64,000 nt of DNA, taken from Lewinellaceae bacterium (lineage in GTDB: Bacteria; Bacteroidota; Bacteroidia; Chitinophagales; Saprospiraceae). The notes under the pieces are model-generated. The model did not search any database, was not told the DNA's origin, and worked only from the letters and a program-made list of their open reading frames with translations. Both the position numbers and the translations under genes were made by a program. The stretch lies in contig JADJWX010000002.1 of NCBI GenBank assembly GCA_016716135.1, positions 496,001-560,000 of the forward strand, in the 5' to 3' direction. This document shows positions 34,328 to 42,599 of the stretch, piece after piece (position 1 is the first letter of the stretch; every line of letters begins with the position of its first letter).

Positions 34328-34810
34328 GGTGATTCCCAATGCCAGCCACAGCCTCCAATCCGTTATTTCCAATTCAGTTGACAAGATCATAATAACCGGA
34401 AGCGGTATCCACTTCAGATATTTCATCCAAGCCGGTGTCGGATGGTACAAACGCGCTTCAGCTTCTTTTTCCAGACCGGCCAAATCGAGTATTTCTACTT
34501 TGCCAGTTTCGATAGCCAGTCGCATTTGCTGCATTAGGATATCCATGTACAAGGCTTCCCATTCTTTATGGCCATAATGGGTAGCGGCGTCGTAGGAATA
34601 CTGTAATTCTGTGCCGGAAATCGTTATGGAAAGTTCGCGTTGCATGGATGCCGGAGTCTCCTCAAGTCGGGCTTCGGGGTAGTTGGTAAACCGGAGTGGC
34701 CCCTTAGATTCCAACTCGTAGTAGCCGTTTGACAATAAAAATTGCCGGAGGCGCTGCAGGATGGTTTCCTCCGGCAAGTTGGCGGGTAATAGAATTTTCA
34801 TCTGGGTCAT
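34244..34810 (-). CDS. Hypothetical protein with two C-terminal membrane helices
   Basis: The protein has 188 aa (or 185 from ATG 34801). The N-terminal 130 residues are soluble and mixed alpha/beta (KILLPANLPEETILQRLRQF, GTELQYSYDAATHYGHKEWE), with a PAR-like sequence of unknown role. Two hydrophobic segments follow (WMKYLKWIPLPVIMILS, WRLWLALGITSAFAMFF) and then a basic tail. I do not recognise a family. It overlaps the convergent mannosyltransferase 3' end by 84 bp, which suggests the tail of one of the two genes is not strongly constrained. Confidence 0.6.
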   Translation of the reverse strand: MTQMKILLPANLPEETILQRLRQFLLSNGYYELESKGPLRFTNYPEARLEETPASMQRELSITISGTELQYSYDAATHYGHKEWEALYMDILMQQMRLAIETGKVEILDLAGLEKEAEARLYHPTPAWMKYLKWIPLPVIMILSTELEITDWRLWLALGITSAFAMFFRYYYRRPLGNQKIFPGSKSE

Positions 34811-34905
34811 ATTTACATGGTTTCAGGTTTGCGCACGAAACAGACACAATCAGTACGTACTGGCTTTCTGCCCGTTTACTTTTTCCCGCGAACGAACCGT
34901 TCGCG

Positions 34906-35436
34906 TTACTTTGATGATTCCCCGACAAAATAATCATCCCGGTTTTTAAACAGGATATTGAACGTCGTCATGCTCCCGTAGCAGCGGGTGATGTATTGCT
35001 GTAGGTTGACTTTGTCTTCGTCGTCGAGTTTGGTGCTGGCATTGATCTGTTGTTCGAGCACGCGCAGGCGGTCGCGCATCATCACGATTTTGTGAAAAAA
35101 CGCTTCGATGGGGACTTCCTTAGGCTTGACGCTGCCATCGCCGGAGTCGATGATCAGTTTACCCTTCATCCAGCGGTCGCCGAGCGGCACTTTTTCCAGG
35201 CTAACGCCCGCCCAACTGCGCAGGATGCGCACCAGCGCCTGTTCGGCTTCGGAGAAGGAAACATTTTCCTCCGCCGGAATGGCTTCCACCACTTCCCAGG
35301 CGGAATACTCCTTGCCGACCATTTTCAGGCCGAATTGAATAAAACAAACTTCATAGGCCGCTACATGCAGCCGAACGATCACCCCGTCGCCGAAAGCCGG
35401 GTGTTTAACACGGGAACCGATACCGAGAACGTCCAT
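34906..35436 (-). CDS. Conserved hypothetical protein with UvrD-tail-like N-terminal motif
   Basis: The protein has 176 aa from ATG 35436. The longer ORF from 35667 runs into the CPBP gene. The first 40 residues (GIGSRVKHPAFGDGVIVRLH, FIQFG) resemble the tudor-like tail of UvrD/PcrA helicases and CarD-type modules that bind RNA polymerase or nucleic acid. The rest is helical (ALVRILRSWAGVSLEK, MMRDRLRVLEQQINAS) and ends in a four-helix-like region. Similar proteins are widespread in Bacteroidota. A function in transcription or repair is only suggested by the N-terminal motif. It follows the CPBP protease gene by 29 bp on the same strand. Confidence 0.7.
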   Translation of the reverse strand: MDVLGIGSRVKHPAFGDGVIVRLHVAAYEVCFIQFGLKMVGKEYSAWEVVEAIPAEENVSFSEAEQALVRILRSWAGVSLEKVPLGDRWMKGKLIIDSGDGSVKPKEVPIEAFFHKIVMMRDRLRVLEQQINASTKLDDEDKVNLQQYITRCYGSMTTFNILFKNRDDYFVGESSK

Positions 35437-35465
35437 GATTATAGTTTTGAGTGTTGAGTTTTGAG

Positions 35466-36425
35466 TTATTGCGGGTCCGGTTTGTGCACCCAATTGGGTT
35501 CGCTCCACCGGACAATGCCGTAGAGCAGCACAACTGAAACAGCTGCCGCCGTCCAGGGTACATCGATATCTTGTTCCAGATCGATTGTTGAAATATCCTG
35601 CCTGTACAAATATTGCGCGAGCACCTGGAAGGCATTGTTCACAAAATGCGCCCCAACCGGTACCCAAATATTCTGTGAACGCCAGTAGAGCCAGCCGAGC
35701 AATACACCGAGCAGCATGCGTGGCAAAAAGCCTTCAAACTGAAAATGGATAAAACTGAAAATGGCCGCCCCAAGCAGAATGGCGGCCCAGGGACCCATGC
35801 GCCGCATGAGCTGCTGTTGCACAATGCCGCGAAATACCAACTCTTCGCCGAATGCCGGCAACAGCGCGATGAGCGCCAGATTGGCCAGTAATTCGAGCAG
35901 GTTATCCATTTGAAGCAGCCCTTTTATCGATTCATTCGCCTGCTCCTCCAGGGCACGTAGCGCCTCGGGTATGGGCAAGGCCTGATTCAGGTTGTAGGTG
36001 TACAGCACCAGCGGAATGGCAACCAACATCAGCAATATTCCAATCAAAAGCGGGCGGGTTTCGGGTAGTTGTGCCGCTTTCAGGTACCGGAATACCCGGT
36101 CAACGGGCGGGTAAAAAAAACGCAACACGGCCCAACCCGCAAGCAAAAATGTGGAAATGTGGCTGATCGCCAACAACAACCGGGTCTGCCAGCGCTCGGC
36201 TGGAGGGGCATCGGCTGCCAGTGCGCCGGTCAGCACTGCCGGGTCCCAACCGGCCACCATCACGATCAGCTGGAACAAAATGCCACCGAGCAGGGCAAAA
36301 AGCAGGCATGCGCCCAAAAGCACCAGCAATACCAGGCGCACCTGCGGTTCGGGTTGTTGGTAAACAACAACTTCCGGATCCGGAGTATCTTGCCCTTCAC
36401 CGTGGCTCATGCCGCGTTCTTCCAT
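35466..36425 (-). CDS. CPBP-family intramembrane glutamic protease
   Basis: The protein has 319 aa and about eight membrane helices. The CPBP/Abi motifs are complete: EELVFRG (E194, E195, R199), FSFIHFQ (H227) and HFVNN (H260, N264). This family includes Rce1-type proteases and bacteriocin-immunity proteins. The substrate is unknown. The N terminus (MEERGMSHGEGQDTPDPE) is acidic and cytosolic. An in-frame ATG six codons in is possible. It is divergent from pdxJ, with a palindromic shared promoter at 36434-36452. Confidence 0.88.
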   Translation of the reverse strand: MEERGMSHGEGQDTPDPEVVVYQQPEPQVRLVLLVLLGACLLFALLGGILFQLIVMVAGWDPAVLTGALAADAPPAERWQTRLLLAISHISTFLLAGWAVLRFFYPPVDRVFRYLKAAQLPETRPLLIGILLMLVAIPLVLYTYNLNQALPIPEALRALEEQANESIKGLLQMDNLLELLANLALIALLPAFGEELVFRGIVQQQLMRRMGPWAAILLGAAIFSFIHFQFEGFLPRMLLGVLLGWLYWRSQNIWVPVGAHFVNNAFQVLAQYLYRQDISTIDLEQDIDVPWTAAAVSVVLLYGIVRWSEPNWVHKPDPQ

Positions 36426-36433
36426 AGATCGTG

Positions 36434-36452
36434 TATTTTTGCGCCAAAAATA
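36434..36452. promoter_or_regulatory. Symmetric bidirectional promoter between the CPBP gene and pdxJ
   Basis: TATTTTTG-CGC-CAAAAATA is a perfect palindrome that gives a TAnnTTTG -7 box on each strand, three bases apart. The plus box (36434-36441) faces pdxJ and the minus box (36452-36445) faces the CPBP gene. Confidence 0.55.
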
Positions 36453-36468
36453 GCGGAAGCCAACCGCT

Positions 36469-36497
36469 TATCCCAATATCCCAATATCCCAATATCA
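36469..36497 (+). repeat. Tandem TATCCCAA repeat before pdxJ
   Basis: Three tandem TATCCCAA units, then TATCACAG, end six bases before the pdxJ ATG. They are the same family as the repeats flanking the IVS-like gene (16564-16594, 17049-17066), but here no small gene is associated. Confidence 0.6.
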
Positions 36498-36503
36498 CAG
36501 CGT

Positions 36504-37220
36504 ATGACCAGATTATCTGTAAACATCAACAAGGTGGCGCTCCTGCGCAATGCCCGTGGGGGCAATCTCCCCAACCTGGTTCAGGTGGCGGAAGACTGCG
36601 AGGCATTTGGCGCCGAAGGCATTACGGTGCACCCCAGGCCCGATCAGCGGCATGTACGGTTCGACGATATTCCGGCATTGAAAAAGGTGGTGACCACGGA
36701 GTTTAACATTGAAGGCAACCCGACTCCGGAATTCCTGGAACTGGTACTGGCCAATACGCCCGACCAATGTACCCTGGTACCCGATGCAACAGATCAGCTC
36801 ACCAGCGACCATGGCTGGGATACGTTGAACCATGCGGATTTTTTACGGGAAGTTATCGCGGCGTTGCACGTGAAACGCATCCGGGTTTCGCTCTTTGTCG
36901 ATCCCGATCCCCGCATGGTAGAAGGCGCCAAGGCAGCAGGAGCCGACCGGGTGGAATTGTACACCGGCCCCTTTGCCCACGACTTCATCAGCGATCCGGC
37001 CAAAGCCATGGCGCCCTACACCGCAGCCGCTGAAACCGCCGCACAAATCGGCATCGGTTTAAATGCAGGGCACGACCTGAACCTCGACAACCTCCGGTAT
37101 TTCCGCGAGAACTGCCCCGGCCTGCTGGAAGTGAGCATCGGGCATGCCCTGATTTCAGATGCTTTGTACTATGGGTTGTCGAACACAATCCGGATGTATT
37201 TGCGGCAGCTGCAAGGATAA
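36504..37220 (+). CDS. pdxJ: Pyridoxine 5'-phosphate synthase
   Basis: The protein has 238 aa, a TIM barrel of normal length. PdxJ condenses 1-deoxyxylulose 5-phosphate with aminoacetone-3-phosphate in the DXP-dependent vitamin B6 pathway. Motifs: MTRLSVNINKVALLRNARGG (start, first active-site loop), GAEGITVHPRPDQRHV, FNIEGNPTPEF, TLVPDATDQLTSDHGWD, RVSLFVDPDP, VELYTGPFA, GLNAGHDLN and LLEVSIGHALISDAL. ATG 36504 matches the family start exactly; the upstream frame to 36069 is an ORF extension through the CPBP gene. No other pdx gene is adjacent. Confidence 0.95.
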   Translation: MTRLSVNINKVALLRNARGGNLPNLVQVAEDCEAFGAEGITVHPRPDQRHVRFDDIPALKKVVTTEFNIEGNPTPEFLELVLANTPDQCTLVPDATDQLTSDHGWDTLNHADFLREVIAALHVKRIRVSLFVDPDPRMVEGAKAAGADRVELYTGPFAHDFISDPAKAMAPYTAAAETAAQIGIGLNAGHDLNLDNLRYFRENCPGLLEVSIGHALISDALYYGLSNTIRMYLRQLQG

Positions 37221-37304
37221 CTGCCATCCAATGTTAATCTAAACGCCTAGAAACTAGGGTTTTATAATGCAGGCAAATGTACATTTTTTACAGTGTGTTA
37301 ATTT

Positions 37305-37339
37305 TTTGTATTGGGCATTAATCAAATGCACTATCTTTG
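37305..37339 (+). promoter_or_regulatory. Promoter of the first susCD pair
   Basis: TTTG at 37305-37308 and TATCTTTG at 37332-37339 (23-bp spacing) match the Bacteroidota promoter pattern. The ATG is at 37715, leaving an unusually long leader of about 370 nt. Confidence 0.6.
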
Positions 37340-37345
37340 ATTTAA

Positions 37346-37714
37346 TGATCCGCCAGGATCAACTGGTCTTTGACCACTACTTTTCTCAATAATCCTTCTC
37401 TAGTTTTTTTTCCAACCAATTCAAACTTTTGAAGTCTGACAGGCTTGCAGTGGTAATGGTGCCTGGCACCATTGAGCCTGTCTTTACTTGCTCCTGATAT
37501 CAATTCCGGAGCGACCGAACCACTGCCTTAATCGCTTTTACCAATTCGAACTTCTGGAAGTCATCCCATTAGGGGTGACGAACCCGTGTTTTTCCAGCTC
37601 CAAATTCAATACGATAGCCCGGGTAGTAATCGCTCCGATGGGACTTGCGCAGCAGCAGCTGTGCAGGCATTCAACGGAAACTTATTCATTCTTTACTCAC
37701 TAAATTTTTTAGGT
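37346..37714 (+). promoter_or_regulatory. Long structured leader of the first susC gene
   Basis: The leader holds a two-part hairpin. The outer stem is GACAGGCT (37438-37445) / AGCCTGTC (37475-37482). The inner is the nearly perfect palindrome AATGGTGCC-T-GGCACCATT (37455-37473), followed by TTTACTT. A degenerate 25-bp direct repeat, CCAATTCAAACTTTTGAAGTC (about 37415) and CCAATTCGAACTTCTGGAAGTC (about 37541), brackets it. No ORF in this stretch is convincing. It may be an attenuator or the site of an sRNA/antisense control like those known for PUL leaders, but this is inference. Confidence 0.4.
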
Positions 37715-40700
37715 ATGAAGCGATTACTAACAAGTTTAATCCTGCTATGCACCATGGCGGGGTTTACCTACGCACAACGTACGGTGGTTGGCACCGTGCG
37801 GGGCGATGACGGCGAGGCGCTGATCGGCGCTTCCGTCCGGGTGAAAGGGACAAACGTCGGCGACGTAACCGATGCCTTCGGCAAATACAGCATTGCGGTG
37901 CCGGCCGGTTCCAATACCCTGGTTTTTACCTACACCGGGTTTACCACCCTGGAAATTCCACTGGGGGCGTCGAACGTGGTGGATGCCGTGATGGAATCCG
38001 GCACGGTGTTGCGTGAAGCGGTTGTTACCGCATTGGGCATTTCCCGGGAGGAAAAATCACTGGGCTACGGCGTTACCAAAGTTAAGGGCGACGACGTGAC
38101 CCGCTCGGGTGAAGTCAACGTCATCCAGGGTTTGGCGGCCAAATCGTCGGGCGTGCAAGTTATTGGTTCGGGTGGCACACCAGGTGCGTCCTCTAAAATC
38201 CTTATTCGCGGCAACGCCACGTTCACCGGGGAAAACCAACCGCTGGTCGTGATCGACGGGGTGCCTTACGACAACCAGACGTTGGGCTCGGAAGCGGCTG
38301 ATTATCCGTTCAATCCAAACAACAATGGCGTCAATAACAGCAACCGCGCCCTCGACCTGAACCCAGCTGACGTGGAGAGCATCAACATCTTGAAAGGGCC
38401 GGCAGCGGCAGCGCTCTACGGTTCGCGTGCAGGGAACGGCGTACTTTTAATTACAACGAAAAAAGGCGGAAAGGGACTTTCTGTTAATGTGAGTTCCAGC
38501 GTAGCTTTTGACCAAACCAATCAGTTGCCCGGAATTCAAATGCTTTATGGCCAAGGTACCGGCGGCGGTTCATTAACCAACCCTGAAGGGAATTATGCCC
38601 CCGAAACGCCGCTGAGTTGGGGCCCTCGTATCGGCACAGCCGGTATCCCGGAAGTGGCGCAGGCCTATGACAACCTGGACACCTATTTTGAAACAGGCGT
38701 GACATACAACAACAACATTTCCGTTTCGATGGGCAACGACAATACGTCATTCCGCTTGTCTTACGGCAATGTCAACCAAACCGGTATCGTCCCAAACACG
38801 GAATTAAACCGGAACTCTTTCCGCCTGACGGCAACGTCGTCGTTCAACAAGTTCAACTTGTTGGCTTCCGCTGCGTATGTAAATACGAAAGATATCAAGG
38901 CCCAAAACGGCAGTAACCTTTCCGGTGTGATGCTGGGCCTGACCCGGATGCCGCCCAGTTTCAACATTTTAGGTGGCCCGGGGCCGAATGGCTACGACAC
39001 CCGCGACGGACAGTCCTGGACCTACTTCAGCCTGTATGATAACCCGCTGTGGTCGGCGTACAACAACCCGATGACCGGCGATGTAGACCGGATTACCGGA
39101 AACATAACCGCCTCTTACGCTGCCTTTCCCTGGCTGGACCTCACAGCACGAATAGGCGCCGATGCCTACACCGACGATCGCAAGCAAGTATTTGCCGTTG
39201 GCGCACAGGATCCACCCGCGCCTGTTGGCGAAATTTGGGAAAACACCAAGCGCCGTCTTGAAGTGAACACAGATATGTTTGCGACATTCAAGCCTGTACT
39301 GAGTGGTCCGTTTGGTGTTAGCCTGATGACCGGCTTGAACCTGAATACCCGCCGCGACGACGATTTGTTCTCCCGTGGCCGCAACCTGGCAATTCCGAAT
39401 TTTTACCATCTGAGCAATGCCTCCGACCTGTACAACAGTCAGGACCTGGAGGAAAAGCGTATTGCCGGTATTTTTGGTGAACTGAGCCTTTCGTACGCCA
39501 ATCAGGTTTACCTGAACCTGACTGCGCGAAACGACTGGGCGTCTTCTTTTGGCGAAGCTGCGCGGAAAAATGGTTACTTCTACCCAGCAGCCAACCTGGC
39601 CTGGGCATTTTCGGAAATTCTCCCTAACCGCGATGTGCTTTCCTTCGGGAAAGTGCGCGTCAGCTATGCACGGGTGGGTATCGAACCGGTGCCCTACCGT
39701 ACGAAAACGTACTTTCTGGCGCCGTTTATTACCGACGGCTTTACCGATGGATTTGGGTTCCCGTACGGAGGTCAGAACGGCTTCAGCCTGAGCAGCCGCC
39801 TGGGTAATGCCGACCTGGAGCCCGAATTAAATACGACTACTGAGTTTGGTGTAAACCTGAAGTTTTTCCGAAATCTGGTTGACCTGGATGTGAACTACTA
39901 CATCAGTAAGAGCTCCAACCTGCTCGTATTGCGGCCGTTGGGCGGAAGTTCCGGTTTTGAAGAAATTTATACGAACATTGGTGAAATGGAAAACAAAGGC
40001 TGGGAAATTGAACTCGGCGTGAATCCGATTACCAAACAGAATTTCAAATGGAGCATTCAAGGGAACTTCTCCCGCAACCGCAATGAAGTAACAAAGCTGG
40101 CCGATGGCGTCGATGAGATCAATATCGAAACAGCATTTTCCTCTATCGGCTCCTTTGCCATTGTCGGGCAGCCCTACGGCGCATTTTATGCTACCCGCTG
40201 GGATCGCACCGCCGATGGTCAGCTGATGATCCAGGCTAATGGCCTGCCGAAGCGCGCCGACACACGCGGCAATGTGGGCAACCCATACCCGGACTGGATT
40301 GCTGGCATCCGCAATGTTTTTGAAATTTACGGTGTGACGGTGAATGCCCTGCTCGATATCCGTCAGGGCGGTTCGCTGTGGAACGGCACCGAGGCTCGTC
40401 TGAATCGCTTTGGCACCTCGGAAAAATCGGGCGACCGCGATCGCACGTATGTGATCCCAGGCGTAAAAATTTCGGACGGTACGCCGAACGACATCGCGAT
40501 TTCTGCCAACCAGTACTTCTCCAACTACCTTGGTGACGGTACGGCTGCCGTGGAACAACACATCCAGGATGGCTCCTGGGTGCGTTTGCGGGAACTGACG
40601 CTGGGTTACCAGATTCCTATTCCTGACAATAAGTACGTGAAAGGAATTAACCTGTATGTGACCGGTCGCAATTTGTGGCTCAGCACGGATTACACCGGTG

Positions 40701-40810
40701 TTGACCCCGAAACATCCCTACATGGTGCCGGCTCGAATATTGGCGGTTTTGATTATTTTAATATGCCGAGCACGAAGTCGTACATCGTTGGTTTGAACCT
40801 TAGTTTCTAA
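37715..40810 (+). CDS. SusC/RagA-family TonB-dependent outer-membrane transporter
   Basis: The protein has 1031 aa. It has a signal peptide (1-20, ending GFTYAQ), a CarboxypepD_reg-like domain (RTVVGTVRGDDGEALIGASV, 21-100), a TonB-box region (TVLREAVVTALGISREEKSL), a plug domain (GVQVIGSGGTPGASSKILIR, then VVIDGVPYDN) and the SusC motif NPADVESINILKGPAAAALY, then a 22-strand barrel ending VGLNLSF. It imports oligomers bound by its SusD partner, using TonB energy. The substrate is not deducible: no glycosidase, peptidase or sensor regulator is adjacent. The partner lipoprotein gene follows 7 bp later. It is a paralogue of the susC at 42600. Confidence 0.93.
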   Translation: MKRLLTSLILLCTMAGFTYAQRTVVGTVRGDDGEALIGASVRVKGTNVGDVTDAFGKYSIAVPAGSNTLVFTYTGFTTLEIPLGASNVVDAVMESGTVLREAVVTALGISREEKSLGYGVTKVKGDDVTRSGEVNVIQGLAAKSSGVQVIGSGGTPGASSKILIRGNATFTGENQPLVVIDGVPYDNQTLGSEAADYPFNPNNNGVNNSNRALDLNPADVESINILKGPAAAALYGSRAGNGVLLITTKKGGKGLSVNVSSSVAFDQTNQLPGIQMLYGQGTGGGSLTNPEGNYAPETPLSWGPRIGTAGIPEVAQAYDNLDTYFETGVTYNNNISVSMGNDNTSFRLSYGNVNQTGIVPNTELNRNSFRLTATSSFNKFNLLASAAYVNTKDIKAQNGSNLSGVMLGLTRMPPSFNILGGPGPNGYDTRDGQSWTYFSLYDNPLWSAYNNPMTGDVDRITGNITASYAAFPWLDLTARIGADAYTDDRKQVFAVGAQDPPAPVGEIWENTKRRLEVNTDMFATFKPVLSGPFGVSLMTGLNLNTRRDDDLFSRGRNLAIPNFYHLSNASDLYNSQDLEEKRIAGIFGELSLSYANQVYLNLTARNDWASSFGEAARKNGYFYPAANLAWAFSEILPNRDVLSFGKVRVSYARVGIEPVPYRTKTYFLAPFITDGFTDGFGFPYGGQNGFSLSSRLGNADLEPELNTTTEFGVNLKFFRNLVDLDVNYYISKSSNLLVLRPLGGSSGFEEIYTNIGEMENKGWEIELGVNPITKQNFKWSIQGNFSRNRNEVTKLADGVDEINIETAFSSIGSFAIVGQPYGAFYATRWDRTADGQLMIQANGLPKRADTRGNVGNPYPDWIAGIRNVFEIYGVTVNALLDIRQGGSLWNGTEARLNRFGTSEKSGDRDRTYVIPGVKISDGTPNDIAISANQYFSNYLGDGTAAVEQHIQDGSWVRLRELTLGYQIPIPDNKYVKGINLYVTGRNLWLSTDYTGVDPETSLHGAGSNIGGFDYFNMPSTKSYIVGLNLSF

Positions 40811-40817
40811 TTCAAAA

Positions 40818-42236
40818 ATGAAATTCATTATGAAAAATATACTTAGCGCAGGATTGATGACCCTTCTGTTGTTGATGGGTAGCGCATCCTGCTCCAAATT
40901 CGTCGATGGCTACGAAAACTCGCCCAACAACCCTTTGGTGGCGACTCCGGCATTGTTGACTACAGTCATTCAAGTCGCTACCTTTTCTCATTTTACCGGT
41001 CAATTGGCGCGCCACGCAGCTATGCTTACTCAACAATGTGCCGGAACACAAGCTCAATATGAGGATATCGCAAATTACTCCATTCTGGAAGGCGACAACA
41101 ACAATGAATGGGAGTCGATCTACTCGGCCATAACAGATTGTGATATTCTGATTGATCTGGCCGGAACAAACAATCCGTACTATCAGGGTATAGCCAAAAT
41201 TTTAAAGGCTATGAACCTGGGCATCGCCTCGGATCTTTGGGGCGATATCCCTAATCGGGAAGCCGGTAAGGGCATTCAGGGAGAGGCGTTTTTCAATCCT
41301 TCCTACGACCCCCAGGAAATGGTTTATTCTGACATTCAGGCACTGCTCAGCGATGCAATAAGCGACTTGAGCAAGGATGCCGGCTCGAATGCGCTGTTGC
41401 CCGGCCTGGACGACCTGATTTACAACGGCGATGCTTCCAGGTGGGTCGTGACAGCGAATATTCTGAAGGCGCGTTACGAAAACCACCTGAGCAAGCGCGA
41501 CGCGGCAGGTTCCGCCACGCGGGCTTTAGCGGCCATTGATGCAGCCGTCGCCGCCGGACTGGATGGCACCGATGATGATTGCAATGCGATTTTCCCGGGC
41601 GATGGGAACTCCCTGAACCAGTGGTATGCCTTCCAGCAAACACGTGGCGATTACATCAAAATGGCTGAAGGTTTTGTGAATTTCCTGCAAGGAATTAACG
41701 ATCCCCGCCTTAGCTTTTATGCTGCGCTGGACGACCAGGGTGGGATCAGCGGTACTCCGCTGGGCTCAACCTTAACAACTACCTCCGATATCGGATCGTA
41801 TTTCGCTTCCACCGATGCGCCGGCGCCGCTGGTGACGTATGTTGAGGCAAAATTCATTGAGGCTGAAGCCGCTTTCCGTGCCGACCAGAAAATGCGCGCC
41901 GCCAATGCGCACAATGAAGCCATCAAAGCGCACATCCGGCAGGTAACCGGAGCCGATGCCCCGGCGGACTATATCACTGCGCAAGCCAGTGAAACAGACG
42001 CTACCATCACCTTGGAGAAAATTATGACCCACAAGTATGCGGCGCTGTTCACCCAGTTTGAAGTGTATACCGACTGGCGCCGGACCAATATTCCGGCGCT
42101 CTCGCCGAACCCGAATGGCCTGGTGCCGGGCATACCGCGTCGCTTGCCGACCTGTTCGAATGAGCGGCTGTACAACCGCAATGCGCCTTCGCCGGTAATT
42201 TCGGATATTTTGAAACCCGTTTGGTGGGATGAATAA
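40818..42236 (+). CDS. SusD/RagB nutrient-binding outer-membrane lipoprotein
   Basis: The protein has 472 aa (468 from ATG 40830). The lipoprotein signal ends GSASC, followed by SKFVDGYENSPNNPLVATPA, typical of the SusD-like group 2. The helical TPR-type core has YQGIAKILKAMNLGIASDLWGDIPNREA, and the C-terminal part has LEKIMTHKYAALFTQFEVYTDWRRT. It should cap the SusC barrel encoded just upstream and hold the ligand. Close spacing (7 bp) and the terminator at 42277 make this a two-gene operon. Confidence 0.92.
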   Translation: MKFIMKNILSAGLMTLLLLMGSASCSKFVDGYENSPNNPLVATPALLTTVIQVATFSHFTGQLARHAAMLTQQCAGTQAQYEDIANYSILEGDNNNEWESIYSAITDCDILIDLAGTNNPYYQGIAKILKAMNLGIASDLWGDIPNREAGKGIQGEAFFNPSYDPQEMVYSDIQALLSDAISDLSKDAGSNALLPGLDDLIYNGDASRWVVTANILKARYENHLSKRDAAGSATRALAAIDAAVAAGLDGTDDDCNAIFPGDGNSLNQWYAFQQTRGDYIKMAEGFVNFLQGINDPRLSFYAALDDQGGISGTPLGSTLTTTSDIGSYFASTDAPAPLVTYVEAKFIEAEAAFRADQKMRAANAHNEAIKAHIRQVTGADAPADYITAQASETDATITLEKIMTHKYAALFTQFEVYTDWRRTNIPALSPNPNGLVPGIPRRLPTCSNERLYNRNAPSPVISDILKPVWWDE

Positions 42237-42276
42237 AAGTCAGCCTGTTTTTTCGGGCTAGAAGATGCGTATGATT

Positions 42277-42312
42277 CGCCCTGTGGCTTTGGCTACAGGG
42301 CGTTTTTTTTAA
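42277..42312 (+). terminator. Terminator of the first susCD pair
   Basis: An 8-bp stem (CGCCCTGT / ACAGGGCG) with a 10-nt loop is followed by eight Ts. The rest of the gap to 42599 holds the promoter box of the second pair. Confidence 0.88.
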
Positions 42313-42443
42313 ATAAAACCGAAGCGGAATTTCGCTAATTCGTTGCGCCCCGGTATGGCTGGATCGGCCATTGCGAAGCAGGATTTATGCCGGATTGGTA
42401 CTTTAAAAAAATTGTTCAAAAGCTATTCTCTTTAAAATTTAAA

Positions 42444-42451
42444 TATCTTTG
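42444..42451 (+). promoter_or_regulatory. -7 promoter box of the second susCD pair
   Basis: TATCTTTG followed by CATACGG, preceded by an AT-rich stretch. No clear -33 TTTG is visible at ideal distance. The leader would be about 140 nt. Confidence 0.5.
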
Positions 42452-42599
42452 CATACGGTGCAGCCCGGCTAAATTTGGCTTATGGCCAACATTCTCAATA
42501 CTTTAGCCAATAATTTGCACGGCAAAATCACCCGCCCCTTCTTTCCGTTTTTTGCTTTTAATCTGTCAACATAATTATTTAACCAAATCTAACTTTTGT

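Noticed and set aside
37488..37703. Small ORF in the susC leader
   Set aside because: No start signal, no family likeness, and it overlaps the structured leader. I cannot support it as a gene.
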